40,143 bases of DNA from positions 1 through 40,143 of the forward strand of contig JAPPDX010000136.1 of assembly GCA_028824415.1 (NCBI GenBank). Direction: 5' to 3'. This DNA comes from a bacterium. GTDB taxonomy: Bacteria; Actinomycetota; Acidimicrobiia; Acidimicrobiales; CATQHL01. Shown here piece by piece: positions 1 to 8,494 of the stretch; within the stretch, counting starts at the first letter, position 1; each line of letters starts with the position of its first letter. The position numbers and the translations under genes were made by a program. Below the pieces are notes generated by a model. That model saw only the letters and a list, made by a program, of their open reading frames with translations, was not told the DNA's origin and searched no databases.

Positions 1-705
1 CTGGTGGCGGCGCTGCGCCGAGCAGTCACGCGTGCCCAGGTAGACGCAGTTGCCGCCGCTGTCGGCCAGCACCTGCACCTCCACGTGGCGCGGCCGGGGG
101 AGGTAGCGCTCCAGGTACAACTCGTCGCGGCCGAAATAGGCGAGCGCCTCGCGCCGGGCAGAGTCCAGCGCCGCTTCGACCTCGTCGGCGGTGTGCACCA
201 CTTTCAGGCCCCGGCCCCCGCCGCCGTAGGCGGCCTTGACCGCCACCGGGTAACCGTGGGTGTCCGCGAAGGCCGCCACGTCGTCGGCGGTGTCCACCAG
301 CGGGGTGCCCGGCACGCTTCCCACGCCGACGCTCTCGGCCGCCCGCCGGGCGGAGATCTTGTCGCCCATCACCTCGATGGCCTCCGGCGGCGGGCCGATG
401 AACGTCACCCCCATCTCGACGATCCGCCGGGCGAAGTCGGCGTTCTCGCTGAAGAACCCGTACCCCGGGTGCACCGCTTCGGCGCCGCTGGCCTCCATGG
501 CGGCCAGGATGGCGGGCACGTTGAGGTAGCTCTCCTCGCTCGACTGCCCCCCGAGGGCGTATGCCTCGTCGGCCAGGCGGACGTGCAGAGCGTCGCGGTC
601 GGGCTCGGAATACACGGCGATAGTCCGGATTCCCATCTCCCGGCAGGTCCGGATCACCCGGACGGCGATCTCGCCCCGGTTGGCGATCAGGACCGACGAA
701 AACAC
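1..705 (-). CDS. Biotin carboxylase (acetyl/acyl-CoA carboxylase), 5' part
   Basis: ATP-dependent carboxylation of biotin, the first half-reaction of acyl-CoA carboxylases that make malonyl-CoA or methylmalonyl-CoA in the cytoplasm. The 235 residues in the window start at a GTG (codon at 705-703) and run off the left edge. Visible are the N-terminal [12 protein letters not shown] strand-loop (residues 5-16), [10 protein letters not shown] (79-88), the GDK lysine (114-116), the ATP-grasp glycine loop GGGGRG (161-166) and [10 protein letters not shown] at the cut end, all as in AccC. Whether the missing C-terminus carries a fused biotinyl domain cannot be seen. It lies head-to-head with the biotin ligase at 798, which would biotinylate its partner carrier protein. 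No in-frame ATG lies near the start, so GTG was chosen. Confidence 0.93.
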   Translation of the reverse strand, partial: MFSSVLIANRGEIAVRVIRTCREMGIRTIAVYSEPDRDALHVRLADEAYALGGQSSEESYLNVPAILAAMEASGAEAVHPGYGFFSENADFARRIVEMGVTFIGPPPEAIEVMGDKISARRAAESVGVGSVPGTPLVDTADDVAAFADTHGYPVAVKAAYGGGGRGLKVVHTADEVEAALDSARREALAYFGRDELYLERYLPRPRHVEVQVLADSGGNCVYLGTRDCSAQRRHQ

Positions 706-797
706 GCCATATCGTGCCAGATCGTGACGGAGAATACGCCCGCGCGGCCGATAGAGCCGCTCAGAGGCCCCGCCGATCGCCTTCGGGACGGCGACCG

Positions 798-1658
798 ATG
801 ACACCCGAGGAGGTTCGCGGGGAGTTGGCGGGGACGGTCTTCGGCCCCGCCCGCTTCGTGGCGGGAACCGGCTCCACCAATGCCGATCTGCTGGCTGCGG
901 CCCGCGCCGGTGCGCCCGAGGGATTGGTTCTCGTGGCGGACCACCAGACCGCCGGGCGAGGACGCCACGGCAGGTCATGGGTGGCGCCACCCGGCTCGGC
1001 ACTGCTGGCCTCGGTGCTGCTGCGACCGCCGCCGGCAGGCTCTGGAGTGGCCCTGCTGTCGCCGGCGGTGGCGCTGGCGGTGCGCGACGCCTGTGCCGCG
1101 GTGGGAGTGGGCGCGCTCCTGAAGTGGCCGAACGACGTGATCGTCCGGGTTCCCGGCGAGGCGGGGACACCGGCTGGGCCGGATGAGGCGAAATTGGCCG
1201 GTGTGCTGGCGGAACTGCACGTCGCCGAGGATGGAACGATCGCCGTCGTGGCGGGTTTCGGTGTGAACCTGTTGTCGCAGCCGGCGCTGCGCGCCGCGGT
1301 CGCCGAGCAGGCCGGGGAGCCGGAGCGCGGATTCACGCCGCTGCCGCCGGTGGCCCTGGAGGAGGTCTCGGCAACGCAACCGGACCGTGATGAGCTGCTC
1401 GTCTCGGTGCTGCTGCGTCTCGATGCCTGGTATCGGCGCCTGCAAGAACCGGCCGGCGAGCGGGCCCTGCTGGTTGAACTGCGCAGTCACAGCGCAACGA
1501 TCGGTCGGCGGGTGCGTGTACTCACCCCCGGGGGGACTGTCGAAGGCAACGCCGTGGACCTGTCGGACGACGGCAGGCTCATCGTGGAGACGACCGACGG
1601 TGGGGTCCAGGCGGTGGCCGCCGGCGACTGCCACCACCTGCGGTCCGCGAGCGCCTGA
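798..1658 (+). CDS. birA: Biotin--[acetyl-CoA-carboxylase] ligase
   Basis: Transfers biotin through biotinyl-AMP onto the carrier lysine of acyl-CoA carboxylases. The 286-residue product shows GSTN near residue 24, the biotin/ATP loop GRGRHGRSW around residues 53-61, KWPND near 110 and KLAGVLAEL, followed by the small C-terminal SH3-like domain ([11 protein letters not shown]). There is no N-terminal helix-turn-helix, so this is a ligase without the E. coli-type repressor domain. The reading frame is open up to 714, but family homology begins only at [10 protein letters not shown], so the ATG at 798 is preferred. Its position divergent from biotin carboxylase fits its job. Confidence 0.92.
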   Translation: MTPEEVRGELAGTVFGPARFVAGTGSTNADLLAAARAGAPEGLVLVADHQTAGRGRHGRSWVAPPGSALLASVLLRPPPAGSGVALLSPAVALAVRDACAAVGVGALLKWPNDVIVRVPGEAGTPAGPDEAKLAGVLAELHVAEDGTIAVVAGFGVNLLSQPALRAAVAEQAGEPERGFTPLPPVALEEVSATQPDRDELLVSVLLRLDAWYRRLQEPAGERALLVELRSHSATIGRRVRVLTPGGTVEGNAVDLSDDGRLIVETTDGGVQAVAAGDCHHLRSASA

Positions 1659-1779
1659 CCGACAGCCCGGGAGCGGCCTGCTCGATGCGGCCGTCCTTCC
1701 CGCTCGGGCTCTCGCAGGCCGAGGCGGGAGGCGAAGGCCGCAGCCGCCGGGTCTTCCGATGCGGCAAGGGTCGCCCGGC

Positions 1780-1785
1780 TACGAT
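1780..1785 (+). promoter_or_regulatory. Putative -10 element (TACGAT) for the membrane protein gene
   Basis: TACGAT fits the TANNNT pattern of primary-sigma -10 boxes and lies 44 bases ahead of the GTG start at 1824. That leaves room for a leader that contains the Shine-Dalgarno sequence at 1814-1819. The rest of the 1659-1823 gap shows no clear terminator. Confidence 0.35.
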
Positions 1786-1823
1786 CCGTTGAGATCCTTT
1801 CCAGTCGGATGATGGAGGGTTGC

Positions 1824-2762
1824 GTGAGCGAGCAAGTGGACAGCGGCCAGCAAGACCAGGACCCGCCGGAGGAAGCCATCGCCAACGACTCTCCTCCAGC
1901 ATCGGAGACGGCCGAGGCAGCCTCGCCGGAGGCGAAGCGCCTGGTCACGCTCGCCGTACCGCCCATCGACCGGTTGCTGGTGCTTCTCGGCGCCGCTGCC
2001 ATGGTCCTGTCGGGCCTGCTGAGCTGGATCGAGGTCGGATCAGACGCGTTCCCGAACTTCGCCGGCATCGGCGCGGGCGGTGGCGGTATCGGGTTCGTTG
2101 TGGTGCTGGTCGGCATCGCCCTGCTTTCCCGGCGTCGGCAGCTCGACACGGCGAACGGCGCGGCGCTCGGCGCCTTCCTGGCCTCGCTGGTGGCGGTGAT
2201 CACGCTGGTCGACGAGGCGGACGGAATCGGCATGGGCGCCGGTGCCTGGGTGGCGATGGTGGGGTCGCTCGTGGCGCTGGCGGGGACGTCCTTCGGCACG
2301 ATGGATCCGAGCCGGCGGCCATTGCGGCGCGTGACACACAAGGCACCGGCAACGCTGGGCGCCGCCCTGGCAGTGATCGCCTCGTTCTGGCTGGACTGGA
2401 GTTCGGGTTTCTCGGCCGGGATGGCCGGCTCGTTCCCGCTTCCGGGTGGCCTCGACAGCGATGTCGCCACCGGCTACCCCGTGCTGATTCTGGGTGTGTT
2501 GGTCCTGTTGCTGCTGCTCGGCCTGTTGTCGCCGACGGCCTCGGCCGTCATGCAGGCCCGCATGGCGATGAACATCCGGATGGTCGGCATCGCCATGGCG
2601 GTGTTGGCTGTGGGTGACATCGCCGGCAGCCTCATGACTTCCAGCCTCACCGGTTCAGGTCCCGTCCTCACGCTCGTCGGCGCCCTGATGGTCACGCGTT
2701 CGGTGGGATCGATCCCCGACGCGGACGCCGGCGCCGAGACGGCCGACGCCACCGCGACCTAG
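1824..2762 (+). CDS. Multi-pass membrane protein of unknown function
   Basis: I do not recognise a family. The 312-residue product has a hydrophilic, Glu/Asp/Ser-rich N-terminal stretch of about 45 residues. About seven hydrophobic segments follow, including LLVLLGAAAMVLSGLLSWI, GIGFVVVLVGIALL, GAWVAMVGSLVALAGTSFG, YPVLILGVLVLLLLLGLL and MVGIAMAVLAVGDIAG. Aromatic and acidic residues (SWIEVG, FWLDWSSG) sit at segment ends as in small bacterial inner-membrane proteins. An ATG at 1809 is in frame, but GGAGGG at 1814-1819 lies four bases before GTG 1824, so the GTG is the better start. The gene stands alone between birA and the flavin reductase. Confidence 0.7.
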   Translation: MSEQVDSGQQDQDPPEEAIANDSPPASETAEAASPEAKRLVTLAVPPIDRLLVLLGAAAMVLSGLLSWIEVGSDAFPNFAGIGAGGGGIGFVVVLVGIALLSRRRQLDTANGAALGAFLASLVAVITLVDEADGIGMGAGAWVAMVGSLVALAGTSFGTMDPSRRPLRRVTHKAPATLGAALAVIASFWLDWSSGFSAGMAGSFPLPGGLDSDVATGYPVLILGVLVLLLLLGLLSPTASAVMQARMAMNIRMVGIAMAVLAVGDIAGSLMTSSLTGSGPVLTLVGALMVTRSVGSIPDADAGAETADATAT

Positions 2763-2779
2763 CACAGACGGCTCCTCCG

Positions 2780-3271
2780 ATGCCTCCGTTCGACTCCGCC
2801 GAGTTCCGCCGCGTCCTCGGCCACTACCCCACCGGTGTCACGGTCGTGACTGCCCGCTCCGACGATGGCCCCGTGGGGCTCGCAATCGGCTCGTTCGGTT
2901 CGGTCTCCCTGGACCCGCCCCTGGTGATGTTCTGCCCCGGCAAGTCGTCGAGCAGTTGGCCGGCCATCGAGGCCAGCGGCAGCTTCTGCGTGAACGTGCT
3001 GGCGGAGGATCAGGCCACCGTCAGCTCGCTGTTCGCGGGCCGCGACCCCGACAAGTTCGCCGATGTCTCCTGGGGTACCCGCGCCACCGGCTCCCCGGTC
3101 ATCGAGGGCTGCCTGGCCTGGATCGACTGCACCATCGAGGTGGTGCACGAGGCGGGCGATCATTGGATCGTGGTGGGACGGGTCGTGGACCTCGGTGTCG
3201 GTCGACCCGACGAGGGCCCACTCATCTTCTTCAAGGGCGGCTACGGCGGCGTACGCCAACCGTCGGGCTGA
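2780..3271 (+). CDS. Flavin reductase-like (FMN-binding split barrel) protein
   Basis: A 163-residue member of the flavin reductase-like domain family (HpaC/DIM6 type). These proteins bind FMN and usually pass NAD(P)H-reduced flavin to a two-component monooxygenase. Recognisable features are FRRVLGHYPTGVTVVTA (residues 9-25), GLAIGSFGSVSLDPPLVMFC (about 34-53), the SFCVNVLAEDQ strand, and the C-terminal HWIVVGRVVDLGVG and PLIFFKGGYGGV segments. The length is normal for the family. No monooxygenase partner is adjacent, so the physiological acceptor is unknown. An oxidase or nitroreductase-like role within the same fold is possible. Confidence 0.85.
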   Translation: MPPFDSAEFRRVLGHYPTGVTVVTARSDDGPVGLAIGSFGSVSLDPPLVMFCPGKSSSSWPAIEASGSFCVNVLAEDQATVSSLFAGRDPDKFADVSWGTRATGSPVIEGCLAWIDCTIEVVHEAGDHWIVVGRVVDLGVGRPDEGPLIFFKGGYGGVRQPSG

Positions 3272-3401
3272 GACCCGAACTCGCCTCACCGCGCAGGCGC
3301 CGGATCGGGCACGGCCGACCAAGGCGCGCGCAACGGCGCCGTCACCCCCGATACTCCTTGCAGCATCGACCCCACCGTCAGCCCACAGCAGGAGGAAACC
3401 C

Positions 3402-3920
3402 ATGGCCGTCTACGCCCTCGGCGACCTGGAGCCCCGCATCCATCCCGACGCCTACGTCCATCCCGAGGCCACCATCATCGGTGACGTCACCATCGGTGCC
3501 GGCTCGACGGTGTGGCCGCAGGCGGTGCTGCGCGGAGACGACGGGGCGATCATCGTGGGGGAGCGGTCCTCCATCCAGGACGGCGCCGTCGTTCACACGG
3601 CCCCGGAGGGTCCGACCGAGATCGGCAACGACTGCACCGTGGGGCACCTGGTGCATCTCGAGGCCTGCACGCTGCGGGACGGGTGCCTGGCCGGGGTCGG
3701 CTCGGTTATCCGCCACGGGGTTGTGGTGGGGGAGGGGGCGCTGGTCGGTGCCGGTGCCGTGGTGCTGGACGGCACCGAGATCCCGCCGGAGGCACTCGCC
3801 ATCGGTGTGCCGGCCAAGATCCGTCCCAACGCCGCCTCCGGCGCCATGCTGGTCGACGCTGCCGCCAGCTACGTGGCCCGCGGCCCCCGCTACAAGGCCG
3901 AGCTGCGGCGGCTGGACTGA
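3402..3920 (+). CDS. Gamma-carbonic anhydrase-like hexapeptide-repeat protein
   Basis: A 172-residue left-handed beta-helix protein of the gamma-carbonic anhydrase/YrdA/PaaY group, with hexapeptide repeats through residues 10-140 (IIGDVTIGAGSTV, VVGEGALVGAGAVV) and a C-terminal helix. The conserved R44-G45-D46 and Q59-D60 positions are present. Of the expected zinc ligands, H65 and H82 are present. The position of the third (normally the His of LHGC, five after the second) is Glu87 in HLEAC, with His85 two residues earlier. That may alter or abolish hydration of CO2. AGGAGGA just upstream supports ATG 3402. It lies about 100 bases before sufB but probably has its own transcript. Confidence 0.88.
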   Translation: MAVYALGDLEPRIHPDAYVHPEATIIGDVTIGAGSTVWPQAVLRGDDGAIIVGERSSIQDGAVVHTAPEGPTEIGNDCTVGHLVHLEACTLRDGCLAGVGSVIRHGVVVGEGALVGAGAVVLDGTEIPPEALAIGVPAKIRPNAASGAMLVDAAASYVARGPRYKAELRRLD

Positions 3921-3981
3921 CCTGTCCCGCCGGCGCGCCGCGCCCGCCGGTCCGCCTCTTACCGCGGCCGCCCGGCGCCGA

Positions 3982-3987
3982 TAGACT
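3982..3987 (+). promoter_or_regulatory. Putative -10 element (TAGACT) ahead of sufB
   Basis: TAGACT matches the actinobacterial TANNNT -10 pattern, 35 bases before the sufB ATG. A weak Shine-Dalgarno (GGGAG) lies in the implied leader. No SufR-type repressor gene occurs in the window. A -35 box is not convincing. Confidence 0.4.
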
Positions 3988-4022
3988 GACATCACGAAAT
4001 CCGCCAATAGCTGGGAGCCCCG

Positions 4023-5429
4023 ATGACCGAAGCCAGCACCCTGGGTGTCGATCTCGGCAACTATGCCCTGGGTTGGAGCGACGAAGAGGATTACGTCTTC
4101 AAGCCCCGGCGCGGCCTCGACAGCGACATCGTGCGCGAGATGTCGTTCATGAAGAAGGAGCCGGAGTGGATGCTGGACTTCAGGATGAAGTCCCTGGACC
4201 GCTTCGAGCGCCGGCCGCTGCCCACCTGGGGAGGCGAACTCGGCGGAATCGACTTCGACAACATCTACTACTACATCAAGCCCACCGAGGAGCAGGTGAG
4301 CGAGTGGGACGAGGTGCCCGACTCGATCAAGAACACGTACGAGAAGCTGGGCATCCCCGAGGCCGAGCGCAAGTACCTGGCCGGTGTGACCGCCCAGTAC
4401 GAGTCCGAGGTGGTCTACCACCGCAACCGTGAGGACCTCGAGGCCCAGGGCGTCATCTTCAGTGACATGGACTCGGCGGTGCGCGAGCACCCCGAGTTGG
4501 TGCGCAAGTACTTCGGCCGGGTGATCCCTCCCAACGACAACAAGTTCTCGGCGCTCAACTCGGCGGTGTGGTCGGGCGGCTCGTTCATCTACGTGCCGCC
4601 GGGGGTGAGCGTGGAGTTGCCGCTGCAGGCCTATTTCCGCATCAACGCCGAGAACATGGGGCAGTTCGAGCGCACCCTCATCATCGCGGACGAGGGCGCC
4701 CAGGTGCACTACGTGGAGGGCTGCTCGGCGCCGGTGTACACCAGCGACTCGCTGCATTCCGCGGTGGTGGAGATCGTGGTGGGCCAGGGCGCGAGGGTCA
4801 CCTACACGACGATCCAGAACTGGTCCAGCAACGTCTACAACCTGGTCACCAAGCGGGCCAGGGTGGAGGCCGAGGGCCACATGGAGTGGATCGACGGCAA
4901 CATCGGCAGCCAGCTCACCATGAAGTACCCGGCAGTCGTGATGGTCGGCCCCAAGGCCTCCGGCGAGGTTCTGTCGGTGGCCTACGCCGGACCGGGCCAG
5001 CACCAGGACACCGGCGCCAAGATGACCCACGCCGCTCCGGAGACCACCTCCAAGATCGTCTCAAAGTCAATCTCCAAGGACGGCGGGCGCACGAGCTACC
5101 GGGGTCTGGTACGGGTGGAGCCGCACGCCATGGGCTGCAAGAGCCACGTGCAGTGCGACGCTCTGATCCTCGACGAGGACAGCATCTCGGACACCTACCC
5201 GTACATGGAGGTCGGCAGCCATGACGCCGTCATCGGGCACGAGGCCACCGTGTCCAAGGTCGCCGACGAGCAGCTCTTCTACCTCATGAGCCGCGGCCTC
5301 AGCGAGGAGCAGGCCATGGGCATGATCGTCAACGGCTTCGTCGAGCCGGTGACCCGGACGCTGCCCATGGAGTACGCCGTGGAGTGGAGCCGGCTCATCG
5401 AGTTGCAGATGGAGGGCTCGGTCGGCTGA
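4023..5429 (+). CDS. sufB: Fe-S cluster assembly scaffold SufB
   Basis: Scaffold subunit of the SufBCD complex that builds Fe-S clusters in the cytoplasm. The 468 residues are the usual length. Visible features are VKAE-type strands of the core beta-helix, the N-terminal PEWMLDFR motif typical of Suf[35 protein letters not shown], and [14 protein letters not shown], whose Cys corresponds to the essential core cysteine of E. coli Suf[17 protein letters not shown] and the C-terminal [12 protein letters not shown] tail are also family features. It heads the plus-strand SUF block, but a strong hairpin and a new -10-like element separate it from the next gene. Confidence 0.97.
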   Translation: MTEASTLGVDLGNYALGWSDEEDYVFKPRRGLDSDIVREMSFMKKEPEWMLDFRMKSLDRFERRPLPTWGGELGGIDFDNIYYYIKPTEEQVSEWDEVPDSIKNTYEKLGIPEAERKYLAGVTAQYESEVVYHRNREDLEAQGVIFSDMDSAVREHPELVRKYFGRVIPPNDNKFSALNSAVWSGGSFIYVPPGVSVELPLQAYFRINAENMGQFERTLIIADEGAQVHYVEGCSAPVYTSDSLHSAVVEIVVGQGARVTYTTIQNWSSNVYNLVTKRARVEAEGHMEWIDGNIGSQLTMKYPAVVMVGPKASGEVLSVAYAGPGQHQDTGAKMTHAAPETTSKIVSKSISKDGGRTSYRGLVRVEPHAMGCKSHVQCDALILDEDSISDTYPYMEVGSHDAVIGHEATVSKVADEQLFYLMSRGLSEEQAMGMIVNGFVEPVTRTLPMEYAVEWSRLIELQMEGSVG

Positions 5430-5436
5430 GGCTGCC

Positions 5437-5452
5437 GCCCCGGTCCCGGGGC
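5437..5452 (+). terminator. GC hairpin directly after sufB
   Basis: Perfect 7-bp inverted repeat GCCCCGG / CCGGGGC with a 2-base loop, eight bases after the sufB stop. No T-tract follows. It could be a partial terminator or an mRNA 3'-end stabiliser that sets sufB stoichiometry apart from the downstream genes. Confidence 0.45.
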
Positions 5453-5497
5453 ACCGAACCTGTCCAGGACTGCGACCGGCGCCGGATGCGCCACCCG

Positions 5498-5503
5498 TAG
5501 AAT
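5498..5503 (+). promoter_or_regulatory. Putative -10 element (TAGAAT) for the Cys4 protein
   Basis: TAGAAT lies nine bases before the ATG at 5513. This would give a leaderless or nearly leaderless transcript starting the second half of the plus-strand SUF block after the sufB hairpin. Confidence 0.4.
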
Positions 5504-5512
5504 GAGCGCGCC

Positions 5513-5884
5513 ATGCCGATGCGTCAGGACTGCAAGTATTTCGAGAGTCGCACGTACCCGAACGGTGACACGGTGCGCAAGTGCGACCTGGACCTGGCCC
5601 CCGAGGCGCCGTGGCGCTGTCCGGAGAACTGCGAGGCGTACACCCGGCGCCGGGCCGACGTGAACTGGTCCTACGGCACCCTCGTGACCCCGAAGACGCC
5701 CGACGAGCCCACCTCGCTGGGGACCGACGACTCCATCGCGGCGCTGCTGGACGCGGCCGAGGATGTCGTGAACCAGGCCGGCCGGAACATCATGGCCGAC
5801 CTGGACAAGGAGAAACGGCGCTCTGCCGGCCGCCTGGGCCGGACGCTCCGCCGCCGCGGCAAGGGCCGTGGCGAACGCGGCTGA
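5513..5884 (+). CDS. Small four-cysteine protein inside the SUF locus, function unknown
   Basis: I cannot assign a family. The 123-residue product has four cysteines in its first 40 residues (C7, C24, C36, C40, with CPENC as the last pair), spaced like a zinc or Fe-S binding knuckle. The recognisable blocks around them are DCKYFESRTY and DLAPEAPW. A middle acidic helix (SIAALLDAAEDVVNQAG) and a strongly basic tail (RRSAGRLGRTLRRRGKGRG) follow. It sits between sufB and sufD, 12 bases before sufD, so co-expression with the scaffold is very likely. A role as an accessory metal-binding or cluster-handling factor is inference from position and cysteines only. Confidence 0.8.
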   Translation: MPMRQDCKYFESRTYPNGDTVRKCDLDLAPEAPWRCPENCEAYTRRRADVNWSYGTLVTPKTPDEPTSLGTDDSIAALLDAAEDVVNQAGRNIMADLDKEKRRSAGRLGRTLRRRGKGRGERG

Positions 5885-5896
5885 CCGACTGAGCGG

Positions 5897-7207
5897 ATGC
5901 CGGACCTCCAAGAGATCTTCTCCGTCGCGTACGCCGCCGGGCTGGGCGGGCCCGACTGGCTGCAGCAGCGGCGCCGGGAGGCCGCCGAAGCGTTCCGCAC
6001 CGCCGAGCTGCCGTCATCCAGCGAGGAGGAGTGGCGCTACAGCCCCGTTTCCGAACTGCGCCTCGAGACTTACCGGCCGGCGCCGTCCGGCGGAGCGAAC
6101 GGTGCCGCGGGAGATGACACCGGGCCCGCCGCCGGTCCCGGTGAGCTCGGCACCCTGCGTGACCGGCTGGCGGCGTTGAGTGCCCTCGTGGTGACTTGCG
6201 ACGGTCACCTCGTCGGTGCCGAGATCACGCCGGAGGCCGCGGCCGCAGGTCTGTCGGTGCGACCCCTCGGTGAGGAGACCGAACCGGTGGGCGCTCTGGG
6301 CGGCGTCCTCGACGCGCCGGCCGACCTCTTCGGCCTGATGAACGACGCCTTCTGCACCGAGCCGGTGATGCTGGAGATTCCCAGCGGGGCGCGTCTCGCC
6401 GATCCTGTGGCGGTGGTGAACGTGGTGCGCACACAGTCGTTGGCGATCTTCCCCCGCCTGGTGGTCGTCGTGGGTGACGGCGCCGAGGCACAGGTGGTCA
6501 ACGCCCTCGTCTCCGGGGAAGGGGAGGTGCTGGCAGTGCCGGTGGCCGAGTTGGACGTGGGACCCGCTGCACGCCTGGAGTACCTCAACCTGCAGGAGCT
6601 CGGGCCGCAGGCGACCGGAATCGATCAGACGGCGGCGACGGTGGCTACGCAGGGCCATCTGGTCATCGGGTTGGCGGCGGTCGGCGGCACCTATGCCCGT
6701 TGCAGGGTGGATTGCACCTTGGCCGGTCGGGGCGCCACCGGCGACATGTCGGCGATGTACTTCGGCGATCGCGACCAGATCCTGGATTTCCGGACCTACC
6801 AGAACCACCTGGCCCCCGACACCAACAGCAACCTGCTCTTCGTGGGCGCCGTGGAGGACCGGGCGCGATCCATCTACTCGGGTCTCATCCGTGTGGGTCC
6901 CAAGGCCCGCGGCACCGACGCCGAGCAGACGAACCGCATCTTGAAGCTCTCCGAGGAGGTGTGGGCCGACTCGGTTCCCAACCTGGAGATCGAGAACAAC
7001 GATGTGCGCTGCGCACACGCCAGCTCGGTGGGACCGGTCGACGAGGACCATCGCTTCTACCTCGAGAGCCGGGGTGTGCCCCCCGACGTGGCGGAGAGGC
7101 TGATCGTGGAGGGGTTCTTCCGGGAGGTGCGACGCCGGTTGCCGGTGCAGTCGGTGGCGGCCGGCTTCGACGAGATGGTGCGCGCCAAGATCGGTCCCGA
7201 GCAATGA
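5897..7207 (+). CDS. sufD: Fe-S cluster assembly protein SufD
   Basis: SufB paralogue and partner in the SufBCD complex, 436 residues. N-terminal helical region with EEWRYSPVSELRLE, then the beta-helix core. Late conserved segments are LDFRTYQNHLAPDTNSNLLF, YSGLIRVGPKARGTDAEQTN, and DVRCAHASSVGPVDEDHRFY. The His of CAHA matches the functional His of E. coli SufD. The C-terminus has DVAERLIVEGFFREV, as usual. Linked to the Cys4 gene upstream (12-base gap) and the Rieske gene downstream (16-base gap). Confidence 0.95.
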   Translation: MPDLQEIFSVAYAAGLGGPDWLQQRRREAAEAFRTAELPSSSEEEWRYSPVSELRLETYRPAPSGGANGAAGDDTGPAAGPGELGTLRDRLAALSALVVTCDGHLVGAEITPEAAAAGLSVRPLGEETEPVGALGGVLDAPADLFGLMNDAFCTEPVMLEIPSGARLADPVAVVNVVRTQSLAIFPRLVVVVGDGAEAQVVNALVSGEGEVLAVPVAELDVGPAARLEYLNLQELGPQATGIDQTAATVATQGHLVIGLAAVGGTYARCRVDCTLAGRGATGDMSAMYFGDRDQILDFRTYQNHLAPDTNSNLLFVGAVEDRARSIYSGLIRVGPKARGTDAEQTNRILKLSEEVWADSVPNLEIENNDVRCAHASSVGPVDEDHRFYLESRGVPPDVAERLIVEGFFREVRRRLPVQSVAAGFDEMVRAKIGPEQ

Positions 7208-7223
7208 CGAAACAGGAGCGGCG

Positions 7224-7571
7224 ATGAGTACCGAGAGCGCGCCGGGACCGGTGCGGCTGTGCGCCAGGGACGACCTGGCGCCCGGTGAGGCCCGCTGTTT
7301 CGTGGTGGAGGGACGGCGGGTGGCTCTGGCCCGGCTCGGCGAGGAGTTCTTCGCCGTTGACGACACCTGCAGCCATGCGGACTTCTCCCTGTCCGAGGGC
7401 GACGTGGATGTCGACGAGTGCGCCCTGGAGTGTCCCGCGCACGGCAGCCTCTTCGACCTGCGCACCGGCGAGGCTCTCACGTTGCCGGCGGTTGTCCCCG
7501 TCGCGACCCACGGCGTGGTGATCTCGGATGAGGGCGTCTTCGTGACGCTGCGCGAGAGGTGGCGGGCGTGA
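7224..7571 (+). CDS. Rieske [2Fe-2S] ferredoxin-like protein in the SUF operon
   Basis: A 115-residue single-domain Rieske protein. The ligand motifs are C-S-H (in DDTCSHADFSL) and C-P-A-H (in LECPAHGSLFDLRTG), which together bind a [2Fe-2S] cluster. Such proteins are often annotated as ferredoxin subunits of non-heme oxygenases. In actinobacterial SUF operons one commonly sits between sufD and sufC, where it may supply electrons or act as a cluster recipient. AGGAG six bases before ATG supports the start. Its stop codon overlaps the GTG start of the following sufC. Confidence 0.92.
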   Translation: MSTESAPGPVRLCARDDLAPGEARCFVVEGRRVALARLGEEFFAVDDTCSHADFSLSEGDVDVDECALECPAHGSLFDLRTGEALTLPAVVPVATHGVVISDEGVFVTLRERWRA

Positions 7572-8341
7572 GCGAACTGGTCGTCGAGGGGCTGCGCGCC
7601 AACGCCGCCGGCGAGCCGATCCTGCACGGTGTCGACCTGCGCATCGTCGCCGGTGAGGTTCACGCCGTCATGGGTCCCAACGGCTGCGGCAAGTCCACGC
7701 TGGCACACGTGCTGGCGGGACGCCACGGCTACACCGCGACCGCCGGCCGGGCGCTGCTGGACGGCCGTGACCTGCTCACCCTCAGTCCCTTCGAGCGGGC
7801 GCAGGCGGGACTCTTCCTGGCCATGCAGTACCCCACGGAGGTGCCGGGGGTCAACCTGCTCGACGTGTTGGGCGCGTCACTGCGTGCCGCGGGACGTGAT
7901 CTCGCCGCCGGCGGGCCGGCTGCCCTGTTGAGTACCGAGGCCGAACGTCTCGGGGTGCCCCCGGCGCTGCTCGAACGGGCGGTCAACGTGGATCTCTCCG
8001 GCGGAGAGCAGAAGCGCGGGGAGGCGCTGCAGCTCGCCGTGTTGCGCCCGCGCATCGCCGTGCTCGACGAGATCGACTCCGGACTCGATGTGGACGCGCT
8101 GCGGGCGGTCGCCCGGCGGATCGAGGAGGCGACGTCCGACGGCCTCGGCGTGCTGGCGATCACGCACTACACGCGCCTGCTCGGAGTGCTGCGCGCCGAC
8201 CGTGTGCACATCATGATTCGCGGGCGGATCGTCGCCTCGGGTGGCCCCGAGTTGGCCAACGAACTGGAGCAGACCGGCTACGAGGGCTGGGATCGCCCGG
8301 CCCCGGCCGAGGTGGCCGTCAGGCTGGGTCGCAGCTTCTGA
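7568..8341 (+). CDS. sufC: SufC-like ABC ATPase, divergent copy (first of two)
   Basis: ATPase subunit of the SufBCD scaffold, 257 residues. Walker A GPNGCGKSTL, Q-loop MQYP, signature LSGGEQKRGEALQLAVL, Walker B IAVLDE followed by IDSGLDVDAL, and ITHY switch histidine. It departs from typical SufC, which has FSGGEKKRNEILQM, and from the second copy at 16544-17299, which keeps that form. GTG 7568 overlaps the Rieske stop (GTGA), suggesting translational coupling. A GTG at 7559 is an alternative start. Whether it replaces, competes with or specialises relative to the other SufC is not visible. Confidence 0.88.
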   Translation: MSELVVEGLRANAAGEPILHGVDLRIVAGEVHAVMGPNGCGKSTLAHVLAGRHGYTATAGRALLDGRDLLTLSPFERAQAGLFLAMQYPTEVPGVNLLDVLGASLRAAGRDLAAGGPAALLSTEAERLGVPPALLERAVNVDLSGGEQKRGEALQLAVLRPRIAVLDEIDSGLDVDALRAVARRIEEATSDGLGVLAITHYTRLLGVLRADRVHIMIRGRIVASGGPELANELEQTGYEGWDRPAPAEVAVRLGRSF

Positions 8342-8378
8342 TCACTCTGCCCGTCGGTCTTCCGGTGCGACGCCGGCG

Positions 8379-8441
8379 TTCATGGACCTTCGGGGCACGT
8401 GACCGGTCGACCTGACAGGGACGCGCCCCGAAGGCCATGAA
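8379..8441. repeat. Long inverted repeat downstream of the first sufC
   Basis: Two 17-bp arms pair completely apart from one bulged A at 8386. TTCATGG (8379-8385) pairs with CCATGAA (8435-8441), and CCTTCGGGGC (8387-8396) pairs with GCCCCGAAGG (8425-8434). The 28-base loop contains ACCGGT. There is no T-tract, so it is not a textbook terminator, although it lies 38 bases after the sufC stop. It may be a 3'-end hairpin, a protein-binding palindrome or a small mobile repeat. Confidence 0.65.
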
Positions 8442-8455
8442 TCAACAGAGATACC

Positions 8456-8491
8456 TACGCTGCTAGACATATAGACAAGTCTAGCAGCGTA
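8456..8491. promoter_or_regulatory. 13-bp perfect inverted repeat, operator-like
   Basis: TACGCTGCTAGAC (8456-8468) and its exact reverse complement (8479-8491) flank a 10-base AT-rich centre. Within it lies AGAC-AA-GTCT. It stands 77 bases before the regulator start. Its left arm plus two bases (TGCTAGACAT, 8461-8470) recurs exactly, in reverse complement, ahead of the substrate-binding protein gene at 14737-14746. Confidence 0.7.
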
Positions 8492-8494
8492 CTT

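Noticed and set aside
3378-5030. 550-residue open frame on the minus strand
   Set aside because: Antisense to the gamma-carbonic anhydrase and sufB; composition is His/Arg/Val-rich shadow sequence with no recognisable domain.
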